Shown here: one piece after another, positions 49,501 through 58,300 of the stretch
Position numbering within the stretch: the first letter of the stretch is position 1
Layout of the letters: each line of letters opens with the position of its first letter
From: Chitinophaga qingshengii
GTDB lineage: Bacteria; Bacteroidota; Bacteroidia; Chitinophagales; Chitinophagaceae
NCBI RefSeq assembly: GCF_014529935.1
Contig: NZ_JACVFC010000001.1
Span: 744,001-808,000 of the forward strand
Direction: 5' to 3'
Length of the DNA: 64,000 nucleotides
Translations under genes and position numbers: made by a program
Notes under the pieces: generated by a model
Databases searched by the model: none
What the model saw: the letters and a program-made list of their open reading frames with translations, nothing else
Told to the model about the DNA's origin: nothing

Positions 49501-52500
49501 GAGTATGGCTTGTATAGCAAGTACCATTTCAATGGAAGGTTGCATGATAAGTCCCACCAAATCCCCTTCCTGCACACCATATTGGTGCCTCAACATGGCG
49601 GCCAGCTGCAGCACCCGCTGATACAAAAAATCAAAAGTCACACACTGATCATCGAATACCAGGGCCGTTTTGCCGGGGTAAGCTTTTGCCGTTGTTTCAA
49701 ACAAATCACAGAGACTTACATCAGATGGGAAAATGGCATTGGTATCGTAAATCCCATCTATCAATCGTTTCAGCTCCTGTTCTTCCAACACGACAGTTGG
49801 CTCCAGCACACTGCTGGCTGACATCCGGCCGAGTATACGGAAATAATATTTCATTAGCCGCTCTACTTCCTCCACGTTGTATATATCCGTATATTCTATT
49901 GTAAACCGGGTTTCACCACCGGTGTTAAATACATTGAAGTCAAAGAGCGTATTTTTGCGGGTAACGGCATCCAGGTCGCCGGCCGTTACCTCCACAGAAG
50001 GGTGGACGGATTGCAACACATGAAAATCCATATAATTGAATACCATGTCGAACAAAGGACTTTCCGATGTAACGCCTTTGTGTTCGGGTTGAATGATATC
50101 CTTCAATGGCACCCTGTCGTAACGTTTTAACAATACACCGACTTCACTTACTTTTTTTATCAGCTCAATAGCGCTGATCCGGTTTTCAACATTGATATTG
50201 AAGGGCACCGTATTCAGAAAGCAGCCCAGTACCGCCTCGCTGTCTTGCAGCGAAGGTCTGCCGTGCGTAACCAACCCAAGCGTGATATTGTCTGTATACC
50301 CGCAGATAAAACGCAGGAGGTATACAAAGGCGGACAAGAAGACGTCCCTGATACTTACCTGTTCTGCTTTAACCAGTTCTTCCAGCCTGGCCCTGAGGCT
50401 GTCGTCCAACCGGCATTGATAAACGCGGTATGCGGTCGGCGCTGTAGTGTTTTGTTTACCCAGCGGCAGCGGCGTTCGCTCGCACTGCTGAATATACCGC
50501 CGCCAGAACATGCCCTGTAACGGATCTCTCTTTATACGCCATTGGTCCGTCACATAGTCTTTATAGGAAGCTTTCAGCGGTGGCAGTTGTAATGCCGGAG
50601 TTGTTGCCATTTTATAGTAAACATCCGTCAACTCAGTAAAAAGGGATGTACAACTCCAGCCATCCAGCATAGCATGATGAAATGAAAAGAAGATGCCGTA
50701 TTTCTCTGCTGACAATTGAAAAACCCGAAGTCTCCATAATCCTGGCTTTGTTACCTCAAAAGGAGTATTCCTGTCCTGCGCTGCATGCCGTTGCAGATAA
50801 TTTTGCTGATCTTCCCCCGACAGGTGTAAGAGGTTAATCAGCTGGATATCGGGTGTCCAGCTGTTGTTCCGGTACACTATATGCAATGGAAGTGTGTAGG
50901 CGGCCAGCTGATAGCCCGTTCTTAAGATATCATGTTTGGCTGCCAGCAACATGCAGGCCGCTGTAAAACGGTTATACTCAAAATGATCGTCTGTGATCGC
51001 GAAATACAACTGATTATGATATACTGCCTGTTGTGTATTGAACAAGTTATGAAATACCAATCCTTGTTCTATCCCACTCATCGGGTAAACGTCTTCAATC
51101 GCAGCATCCTGCAATGCCGGCAACTCCAGGACTGACTGGCTGATTGCTGTTATTTCAGCCACTGCGGATTGCCATTCTTCTTTCATGGCCTGTGCCGGTC
51201 CTTCATTCATTGCAATAAGTTCCGCCAGTGAAGTAATTGTTTGGCAGGAGAAGATATCCAGCACATCCAGGCGGTTTCCCGAACGGGTATTGAAGGCATT
51301 TATCATGCGGATAGCTTTGATGGAATCGCCACCAGCTGCAAAAAAATTGTGCTTCGTTCCAATACCAGGGTGATGCAGCACTTCCCGCCAAATGTCCACC
51401 AACAAGCTTTCTGTTTCCCCGACAGGCAGTCCGTATTCCGCCGGTACATCCAGCACACGCAGCGGCGTATTATTTGTTGCCTCTACCTGTTTTTCCATTT
51501 CTTCCAACCACATTACCGGTATGGACAGCGGATATCCTTTGAGCCGTCGCTGAAGTGAAATGTCGAGCAGCGCATGTGTAACAATACCAGCTTCCAAGTT
51601 TTTTATAACGGCTGTTATCTCTGATGTGGTGACAAGGGAAATGATCGCCGCTCCTTTTTTTACGGCAGCCAGACAAGCAGCCATTTTATCTTCCTCTCTG
51701 ACGGCCAGTACAGCAATGGCTATCCGCTCCTGAACAGCGGTATCGGATACCCATTTTTCAATCGCATTCACTGTCTGAAACAAGGAGCCATAGGAAATGG
51801 TCCTATTTTCATGCTGCATAAATACCGCTCCCGGCAAAGCCTTATAATCATGCATAACCGGCAAAACATCCGCTGTTGGAACAACAGCGTGGAGGGGCAA
51901 CTCCGGTTGTTCCAACAATGCTTCCGACATCACTCCAAACAGTTCCACCCATCGCTGTACGGTATCTGCCAACAATAATGAGGTATCATAAATAAAGCTG
52001 CATTTCAGCTGTTCCTCACTTTCTACTACGTCAAGGGCAAAGTCCACCCGGGCATTCACTACCGGCAGCGTATAGGCACTGATCTCCAGCCCGGGTAAAT
52101 TGTCCTGTACCCCGGCAGCACTATAACTGTACATTACATCAAACACGGGGTTCCGGCCGGGAATACGTGGTAGCTGTAGCTGTTCCAGTATAAAATCGAA
52201 TGGCAGTAACTGTTGCGACAATCCAAGTATTACCTTTTGCCCGATCGCTATTGCCGTTTCTCTAAAGCTGACGTTATGGTTTATTTGGTTACGGACCGGC
52301 AGCGTATTAACAAGCAATCCTACCAGCTTCTCCCAGTCCCCTTGTGTTCTGCCGGAAACCGGCATACCGATGACTATATCCTCCTGATTACAGATAACAG
52401 ACAATAATACATAGAATAACGACAGCATGGCAGATGATACCGTGATATGATGCAAACGGGCGAATGCTTGTATGCGGTCATATGTTTCCCGGCTTAATAC

Positions 52501-53379
52501 CAGCTCTTCTACTGCCCCGGTATGACCGCCTGTTAAAGAGCGTTTAAAATCGACCGGCAACGACAGCACAGGCGGTCTATTTCCTAATTCCTTTCTCCAG
52601 TAGTCCAGCATGCTTTCTCCGTTTACTGCCAGTTCTTCCTGCAGCCATCCGGCATAGTCGGCGAATTGATATCGGACCGGCGGCAATGTAGCTCCCAACC
52701 CTTGTAATTTTGCATAGTAAAGCTGAAATAGCTCATCAGACAGTATCTCCATGGAAATACCATCTGCAATAATATGGTGAATAGCGAGTACGAGTAAATA
52801 TTGATCTTTTAACCGCCAGATATTCACTTTAAAAAGCGGCCCCTTTTTAAGATCAAATTTCCGGGCCAGCAGTACCTGGAGCTGCAGTGTCAGATACTCG
52901 TCATTACCTGGACGCATGTTGATGTCTGTGTAATCCACTTCCACCGGCGTGTCTTTGTCGATGCAAACAAGTATGTCTTCTCCTGCTTCATAAAAAACAG
53001 CTTTCAATATCTGGTGCCTGTCTGCCAGGGCATGAATAGCCTCTGCCAGGCAGTCAATATTCAGTAGTCCTTTTACGCAGCAGGTGGCATATATCGTATT
53101 GTTTGTACCATTACTATTCATTTGCTCCATGGCCCACATGCGCCGCTGCGAAGCCGTTGCAACAAAGCTTACCTGCGCTGCTTCCCCGGTTATCGTGCCA
53201 GACGGGGCAGCCTGTTGTTTTAGCCAATGAATGAGCCGTTGTTTATTAGACCTGAGTTTTTCCAGCAATTCATCCGGTACACCTTCTCCGGCGGGAAGTA
53301 TCAACGCGATATCTTCTCCGTCAAGGCGTAATTGTATGCGGGCCTGGTGCAGTTCCAGTATTAAATTTGAAATCGTCAT
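46570..53379 (-). CDS. NRPS D: TubC dock-C-(A remnant)-PCP-C-A(Ser)-PCP-E
   Basis: This 2269-residue protein has an ATG that overlaps the stop of gene C by 4 bp. Residues 1-54 (MTISNLILELHQARIQLRLD…) form a TubC-type N-terminal docking domain, which recruits the C-terminal tail of the previous protein. The first C domain has HHIIADG (201-207). Where an A domain should be, only about 120 residues remain (511-630), resembling the extreme N-terminal part of an A domain, with nothing from A3 to A10. PCP Ser686 is intact. The second C domain (about 761-1195) has HHAMLDGWS. The second A domain is complete and reads DVWHFSLVD, a serine signature. PCP and an epimerization domain (HHLVTDG, EGHGRE, RTVGWF) follow, predicting D-Ser. 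The C-terminus EFSVDELNHLF resembles a COM donor, matching the acceptor on E. The first module needs loading in trans. Confidence 0.93.
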   Translation of the reverse strand: MTISNLILELHQARIQLRLDGEDIALILPAGEGVPDELLEKLRSNKQRLIHWLKQQAAPSGTITGEAAQVSFVATASQRRMWAMEQMNSNGTNNTIYATCCVKGLLNIDCLAEAIHALADRHQILKAVFYEAGEDILVCIDKDTPVEVDYTDINMRPGNDEYLTLQLQVLLARKFDLKKGPLFKVNIWRLKDQYLLVLAIHHIIADGISMEILSDELFQLYYAKLQGLGATLPPVRYQFADYAGWLQEELAVNGESMLDYWRKELGNRPPVLSLPVDFKRSLTGGHTGAVEELVLSRETYDRIQAFARLHHITVSSAMLSLFYVLLSVICNQEDIVIGMPVSGRTQGDWEKLVGLLVNTLPVRNQINHNVSFRETAIAIGQKVILGLSQQLLPFDFILEQLQLPRIPGRNPVFDVMYSYSAAGVQDNLPGLEISAYTLPVVNARVDFALDVVESEEQLKCSFIYDTSLLLADTVQRWVELFGVMSEALLEQPELPLHAVVPTADVLPVMHDYKALPGAVFMQHENRTISYGSLFQTVNAIEKWVSDTAVQERIAIAVLAVREEDKMAACLAAVKKGAAIISLVTTSEITAVIKNLEAGIVTHALLDISLQRRLKGYPLSIPVMWLEEMEKQVEATNNTPLRVLDVPAEYGLPVGETESLLVDIWREVLHHPGIGTKHNFFAAGGDSIKAIRMINAFNTRSGNRLDVLDIFSCQTITSLAELIAMNEGPAQAMKEEWQSAVAEITAISQSVLELPALQDAAIEDVYPMSGIEQGLVFHNLFNTQQAVYHNQLYFAITDDHFEYNRFTAACMLLAAKHDILRTGYQLAAYTLPLHIVYRNNSWTPDIQLINLLHLSGEDQQNYLQRHAAQDRNTPFEVTKPGLWRLRVFQLSAEKYGIFFSFHHAMLDGWSCTSLFTELTDVYYKMATTPALQLPPLKASYKDYVTDQWRIKRDPLQGMFWRRYIQQCERTPLPLGKQNTTAPTAYRVYQCRLDDSLRARLEELVKAEQVSIRDVFLSAFVYLLRFICGYTDNITLGLVTHGRPSLQDSEAVLGCFLNTVPFNINVENRISAIELIKKVSEVGVLLKRYDRVPLKDIIQPEHKGVTSESPLFDMVFNYMDFHVLQSVHPSVEVTAGDLDAVTRKNTLFDFNVFNTGGETRFTIEYTDIYNVEEVERLMKYYFRILGRMSASSVLEPTVVLEEQELKRLIDGIYDTNAIFPSDVSLCDLFETTAKAYPGKTALVFDDQCVTFDFLYQRVLQLAAMLRHQYGVQEGDLVGLIMQPSIEMVLAIQAILRAGGAYVPVDPAFPAARIIYILEDACAKVVLSDEGFSLDNTEDTDIFFSNIPAAHSAIWKRVPEPLKGPMSESLAYVIYTSGSTGLPKGVMVEHAGVVNRIDWMWKYYHFHAGDSILQKTPNIFDVSVWELFMPLCFGCEMVIGPKEIRYDPEMLMRHVSRYAATTVHFVPSVYHLVLEALNKDTSGRLQTLSRIFASGEALLPAVVQKHYEKLPVPLYNLYGPTEASVDVSYYDTGKDDTVVPIGRPIANICLRILDSNLQPVPVGGCGEICIAGIGLARGYINRPELTNDTFVQSPFVRGERIYRTGDLGRWSEDGNILYEGRKDRQVKIRGNRIELGEIENVLLQFPGMEEAAVICRKDKTGADILVAYVVAGFTLDANKLISFLSGKLTAYMIPARFIQLPNLPLTSSGKTDRKMLPEITTEDERVEQPVLIPRTAAEQALVAVIAQVTGQAAISVDANFFSLGGDSIKAIQVVARLRNQHYLLDTKMLFEHPVIADLAALMKTDQREIDQRPVTGAVPLTPVQLYFLHQQRRQPAYFNHAILLQLKKRTNPRQIQSIFEKIRTHHDMLRATFSQTGGKWTQEIMPPDSELCYYFFDYQSKSDALALMEQKAGEIQALDNLQGPLMRIVQFRLPAADFVLFVIHHLVTDGVSWRILLEDVQALLEQERTTSSLTLPLKTHAYRDFAMAVHDYALSDALLCQQAYWQATINEMEGQAGIPADKITGRANLKDLRNCSAQLDSTETDILLRRIGLVPGVSPQDVLIAAFALTVYRCYNNRKVGFMLEGHGREELFPDINISRTVGWFTSIFPVVITVEDETDLAKLVTGVKEKRRSIPDNGMGYGVLKYINGLEILQEQQPAILFNYLGQFDQDIQFSDFTLSSHPVGNRVADDEILAFDLELNAMIIEQSLHFTLYYNSHKYSAATMDHFFTQYSSTLKELIAGCTNMPAVEQFPDAFANSEFSVDELNHLFD

Positions 53380-55286
53380 ATTCTAACCTTGGTTGAACCG
53401 GAATTATTATCTTCTATGTAGCTTACCCATTTTACTGCTTTAATGTCATCAGCCAGCTGCGAAATGGTCGGTTTTGCAAAAAACTGATCGAGTGAGATCC
53501 GCGTATTAAATGCTTTGTTGATCAGTGATAGCACCTGTATGGCTTTTATAGAATGTCCACCGTAACTAAAAAAATGAGTATCGACATCGATCTCCCCCAC
53601 GGGTATTCCAAGTATTTCAGACCAGGCAGCTGCCAACTGCTGCGCTGTTTCATCATTGGCTGTTTTTATTGCCTCTTTCGGCATAATCACCGTTTGTTCT
53701 TCCTGCGGGAAAAAAAGTATCCCTTTTTCATTCATAAAAGCTTTAACATCGCTGCGTATCAGCTGCCCGCCACCGGAGATACTGAACCATCCCAGCATAT
53801 CTATTCCCTGAACGCGGCCAGCTTCGTCGGTAATACAGATATTCCAGTTGCCGGAAGGGATAAGGGCACCACTTGTTTGCCCGGTGAAGCCGTAGCGGGC
53901 CGTCAAAATATTCTCCAGCGGCACAGTTTCTTCCAACCAGAAGACATTTCCAATAGCTTTTTCCTCTTCCTGTACTATGGAAATTTCATCTGCAAGGGTA
54001 TCAGGATGTTCCGACAGTATACGTAATACACGCTCCAACCTACCTGCCAGCCGCGACATAAACGCCGTATCATATGTGCTTGTATTATACCGGAAAATGA
54101 ACGACAGGGTGGTATCCCTGCAATGAGCAAGTATACTCATGTCATAACTGTTTTGTTCCTTTACGACCACGTCACTGATCCGGAATTCCTGTGTATCGTT
54201 TGTGCCCTCCATGACAGGATAATTTTCAAATACCAGTAGGTGGTCGAACAGCCTGTTTTTTAAACGAGTTTGCGCCTGAATATCTACCAGCGGATAATAT
54301 TGGTACACTTCCGTTTCCAAAGACTGTTGCTGTACCAGGGGTAACAAATCACCCAAACGGGTATCATGAGCATACCGGATGCGTACCGGCAATGTATTGA
54401 TAAACAGGCCTACGATATCTTCCACCTGCTGAATTGATTCCGGTCTTCCTGATGACACAATTCCAAAACAAACATCATTGCAGGCATTATAACGGGCCAA
54501 CAATACCGCCCATGCAGTTTGTACAACCGTATTCAGCGTGACGCGCCTTTCCGCCGCGATGCCCAGCAGGCGCTTTGTCAAAGCATCATCCAACGCCAGC
54601 TGAAAATCCGCCATCTGCCGGAGTTCCTGTTGCCGCGAAATATTGTTCAGCGATGTAACCGCACCATATCCGCTCATATATTCTTCCCAATAGGCTGCCG
54701 CGGTTCTCATATCCCGTGAGTCAAGCCATTCCAGATAGGAAGAAAACTGGGGCCTCCGCGGCATCTCCACAGTGTCTTTTAACGATAGCTGTCTATATGC
54801 TTCATAAAAATCTTTAATCAGAATATTTAAGCACCATCCATCCATTACAATATGATGGTGGCTCCATATTAACTCGTGGCATGTTTCATTCAACCGCACC
54901 ACCGTCAGTCTCATCGGCAGTTCCCTTTCGAGCTCAAAAGTGAGCACCTCTCCCTCCTTTCTGATAGCAGCTATTTCTACCTCGGGGTCAGAAACCCCGC
55001 TGACATCCCTGTACCGGAAATCCGGTTGTACTTCTTTTAGTATCACGCTCATAATCTTACCCGCTTTGTTAAGGAATACGCTGCGTAAAACGTCATGGCA
55101 CCTGAAAAGCGTGGCAAAAGCTGTTTGCAGCCGCTGCAGATCCAGCAGGCCATTAACCCTGTAACTCATCTGGCAACAATACAGATCGTCGCCACCTTTC
55201 AGGTAATGGTAATAGATACCCTTTTGGAGGGGAGTAAGCGGAGATATGTCCTGTATGTTTGCTTTATGCAGATATTGTTGCGTCAT
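53376..55286 (-). CDS. NRPS C: C-(A remnant)-PCP
   Basis: This is a 636-residue protein. The N-terminus (HKANIQDISPLTPLQKGIYYHYL) fits a COM acceptor fused to a C domain of the type that takes D-configured donors (HHHIVMDGWC), as expected after the E domain of protein B. After the C domain (about 1-440), only about 93 residues (447-539) replace the usual 500-residue A domain. They look like a relic of the A6-A7 region (NWNICITDEAGRVQG…; LIRSDVKAFMNEKGILFF, compare TGDxxRWxxDGxLxFxG). No ATP-binding motif remains. The PCP is intact (Ser579 in FFSYGGHSIKA) and ends with a basic tail, STKVRI, that may meet the TubC dock of protein D. The PCP must be charged by a separate A enzyme. Spacing is 32 bp after B and a 4-bp overlap with D. 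Confidence 0.92.
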   Translation of the reverse strand: MTQQYLHKANIQDISPLTPLQKGIYYHYLKGGDDLYCCQMSYRVNGLLDLQRLQTAFATLFRCHDVLRSVFLNKAGKIMSVILKEVQPDFRYRDVSGVSDPEVEIAAIRKEGEVLTFELERELPMRLTVVRLNETCHELIWSHHHIVMDGWCLNILIKDFYEAYRQLSLKDTVEMPRRPQFSSYLEWLDSRDMRTAAAYWEEYMSGYGAVTSLNNISRQQELRQMADFQLALDDALTKRLLGIAAERRVTLNTVVQTAWAVLLARYNACNDVCFGIVSSGRPESIQQVEDIVGLFINTLPVRIRYAHDTRLGDLLPLVQQQSLETEVYQYYPLVDIQAQTRLKNRLFDHLLVFENYPVMEGTNDTQEFRISDVVVKEQNSYDMSILAHCRDTTLSFIFRYNTSTYDTAFMSRLAGRLERVLRILSEHPDTLADEISIVQEEEKAIGNVFWLEETVPLENILTARYGFTGQTSGALIPSGNWNICITDEAGRVQGIDMLGWFSISGGGQLIRSDVKAFMNEKGILFFPQEEQTVIMPKEAIKTANDETAQQLAAAWSEILGIPVGEIDVDTHFFSYGGHSIKAIQVLSLINKAFNTRISLDQFFAKPTISQLADDIKAVKWVSYIEDNNSGSTKVRI

Positions 55287-55318
55287 AAGACCCCTAATTA
55301 TTGGTACTTAACCGGATA

Positions 55319-58300
55319 TTATAAAAACAAATTATCGATTTCGTTTACCGATAATCCTTTCATTGTAAGATCACTTGGCGTCAGTTCTCTATGCTTCCTG
55401 TTTATACAATACGCTGTTATCTCCAGTAGTGTAGTTCTGAAAGTGTCCATCAGGAGCTCCATGGTATGCGGTGAGTAGCGATGACGATTATACGACAATG
55501 AAAACATCATCCGCCGGTCTGCCGACAGGCCGGAGAAATCGAAATCATGTGTCCGGGAATGCAGCAGGCTTTGGGTTTTCCCGACGTACAGCGACGAAGG
55601 CGACGGATAGCCACCTTCCTCATCACGCTCAAATTGTCCGAGATAGTTAAACAGCACCTGTGGTTGAACGGATGTATTGATGCCATTGGATGTCATATGC
55701 TTTAACACACCGAATCCCAGGCCTTTATTGGGCACTTTCCGTAAGGTTTCTTTGACTGATATCACCGCTTCCTGTACACCGGCGCCTGCGGGAATATGAA
55801 TGGCAACCGGATATACCGCAGTAAACCAACCTATGGTACGGGAAATATCGAGATTAGCGCCGGCTGCTTCCCGACCATGTCCTTCCAGTGTCAGCAAAAG
55901 TGATGTAGTATGAAACACCTTATTGAAAGACAGCACCAGGGCTGCCAACAGTATATCGTTCATTTCAGTATTGAAAGCCTCATGGACTTTTGTAAGCAGC
56001 AGTTCCGTCGTTTCCCTGTCTAATTGAAAACGTACCACCGCGCTATCGGCTATGGTATCAGTCCCCTCATCCGACTCAAAGGGAATGCGGGTTGATACAC
56101 TATTTAATACTTCCTCCCAGTAGTTGCGTTCTGCCAGCAAAGCCGGCTGTTGCGCATAACTAACCAACGCATTTGCCCATTCCTGGTAAGAATTTGTTTT
56201 CTGTGGCAAAGAAATCGGCTCATTTGCATTTATCTGTTTATAGATTACATGGATATCTTCCATCAAAATCCTCCATGAAACGCCATCGATCAACAGGTGG
56301 TGAATAATCAGCAACAGCCTGCATTTTTCACCGCTTTTGATCAATACAGCCTTAACAAGAGGGCCGGCCGGGAAAGAAAGACCGGATTGAAGCCTGTCCA
56401 TCTGCTGTTCCCATTCACCTTCCCCCTCATTTTCGTCTATGACCAGTTCCGTGGCAACAACCTTTAGCTGGCTGCGGTTCACCTGTTGCCATTCCTGTTT
56501 TTCATCCTCATAAAAGGCGAGGCGAAGGCCGTCGTGATGTTGCAGCAACTGCTTCAGCATACGGTCAACCTGCAGCAAACTGAAACCTGTTGCCACATCC
56601 AGCATAACCGACTGGTTATAATGCCCCCTCTCTGTTTTCTTCTGTTCAAAGAAATCCCGCTGAACGGGCAACAGCGGTACATTCCCTGTAACGGTCCCCT
56701 GATTAACCGTTGGCACCCCTGTGGTGTTTGATTCCAGGAACTGCGCCAGCGTACCAATTGTTTGATGATTAAAAAGATCTTTCAGATTCAGGCGGAACCC
56801 TTTTTTGTTCATCCTTGCTGCGATCTGTATTGCTTTGATAGAATCACCGCCTATAGTAAAGAAGTTATCATCCGCCAGGATACTTTTTCTTGACAACACC
56901 TTCTCCCATATCTCCGTCAGTGCTTGCATGGCGGCACTGGCGGGTGCTTCACGGTTTGCATACCCCTCATCCAGCGAGGGTAAAGCCGGCAATACTCTGA
57001 GATCTGCCTTACCATTCTGATTGAGAGGGATCTGTTGTACAAATCTTATCACAGCAGGGATCATATAAACAGGCAGCCTGTCCTGCAATGATGCGCGGAT
57101 ATCTTTTAAAACGGCTGCCGGCCCACGGCTACATTCCTTCAGGTTATTTACTACAGCTTTTACGCTGAGTGTAAAAGCCGCGACTGTTATTTGTTGAGAA
57201 GCAAACAGGATAAGCTGGCCATCTGTCAGTTCATCCCGGTGCGTATGATATCCTTTTTCTTCCAGCAATACCATAATGTGAGCAGCCTCGCCGAAGTCCC
57301 GGCAGGTAATCCATAAATGTTTCACCGGGATATGCGACTGTTCCAGCCAGTGTATTGCATCGCTGCCGTCGGCTTTCAGCAGATCTATGGCATCAAAACC
57401 ATACTGTTTTAAAAATGGCCGCATTAAAACAGGATCAGCCGGATGCTCCGATTCAATCATTTTTCCTGGTTCTCCCCAGGAAATCATATTAGCTTTTAAA
57501 GCAACGCGGGAGGTACCGGCGATAATGGATACCTGATCTGTACCTTTCACTGCGGCCAGCTCCAGTAGTTCATATGCCGCAGTTAATGTCAACAGGCATT
57601 TTATGCTCCCGGAAAAATGCAGGGGTAACACCTTTTCCTGTAACAGCGCATGGGATTCCCGCAAGGTTATTTCCGGGTTGCGGGTAAACAGTACCGCGCC
57701 CCCGGGTATAGTCACAAAAGGCAAAGTAGTGAGCGCCGGATCAGCCACACTATTGAGCATACCAGTCAATAATGGCAACTGCCGGCTATCAGGCACCACG
57801 TATGCCTCCAGGTGCGCATCTTCATCTTCTTTTACAAAGCGAACCGCTGCTGCCATTACCTCCGGATGCGCTATCATTGCCTGCCTTACTTCTTCTGTTT
57901 CGATACGGTATCCTCTTATCTTCACCTGTTCATCCTTTCTTCCCAGGTATTCAATATTCCCGTCGGGCAACCATCTTCCATAATCGCCTGTTTTGTACAG
58001 ACGTTCACCTTGTGCCGTCAGCACAAAAGATTTGCAGGTAAGGATTTCATCCCCTGCATATCCTATAGCCACCCCATGGCCGCCAATACATATCTCGCCA
58101 GGCACACCAACGGGCAGCAGTTGCATGTGTCCGTCCATGATATAAATCCTTAGGTTGGGTAACGGCTTTCCTATGGGTATGGAACGCATATTGTCAGGGA
58201 GCAGTTCTTCTATATCGAAGCTGGTGGCATCTACCGTAGCTTCGGTAGGGCCGTATAGGTTAGTGATGCGCACCTGGCGATCAGCAAAACGTTGCATGAT

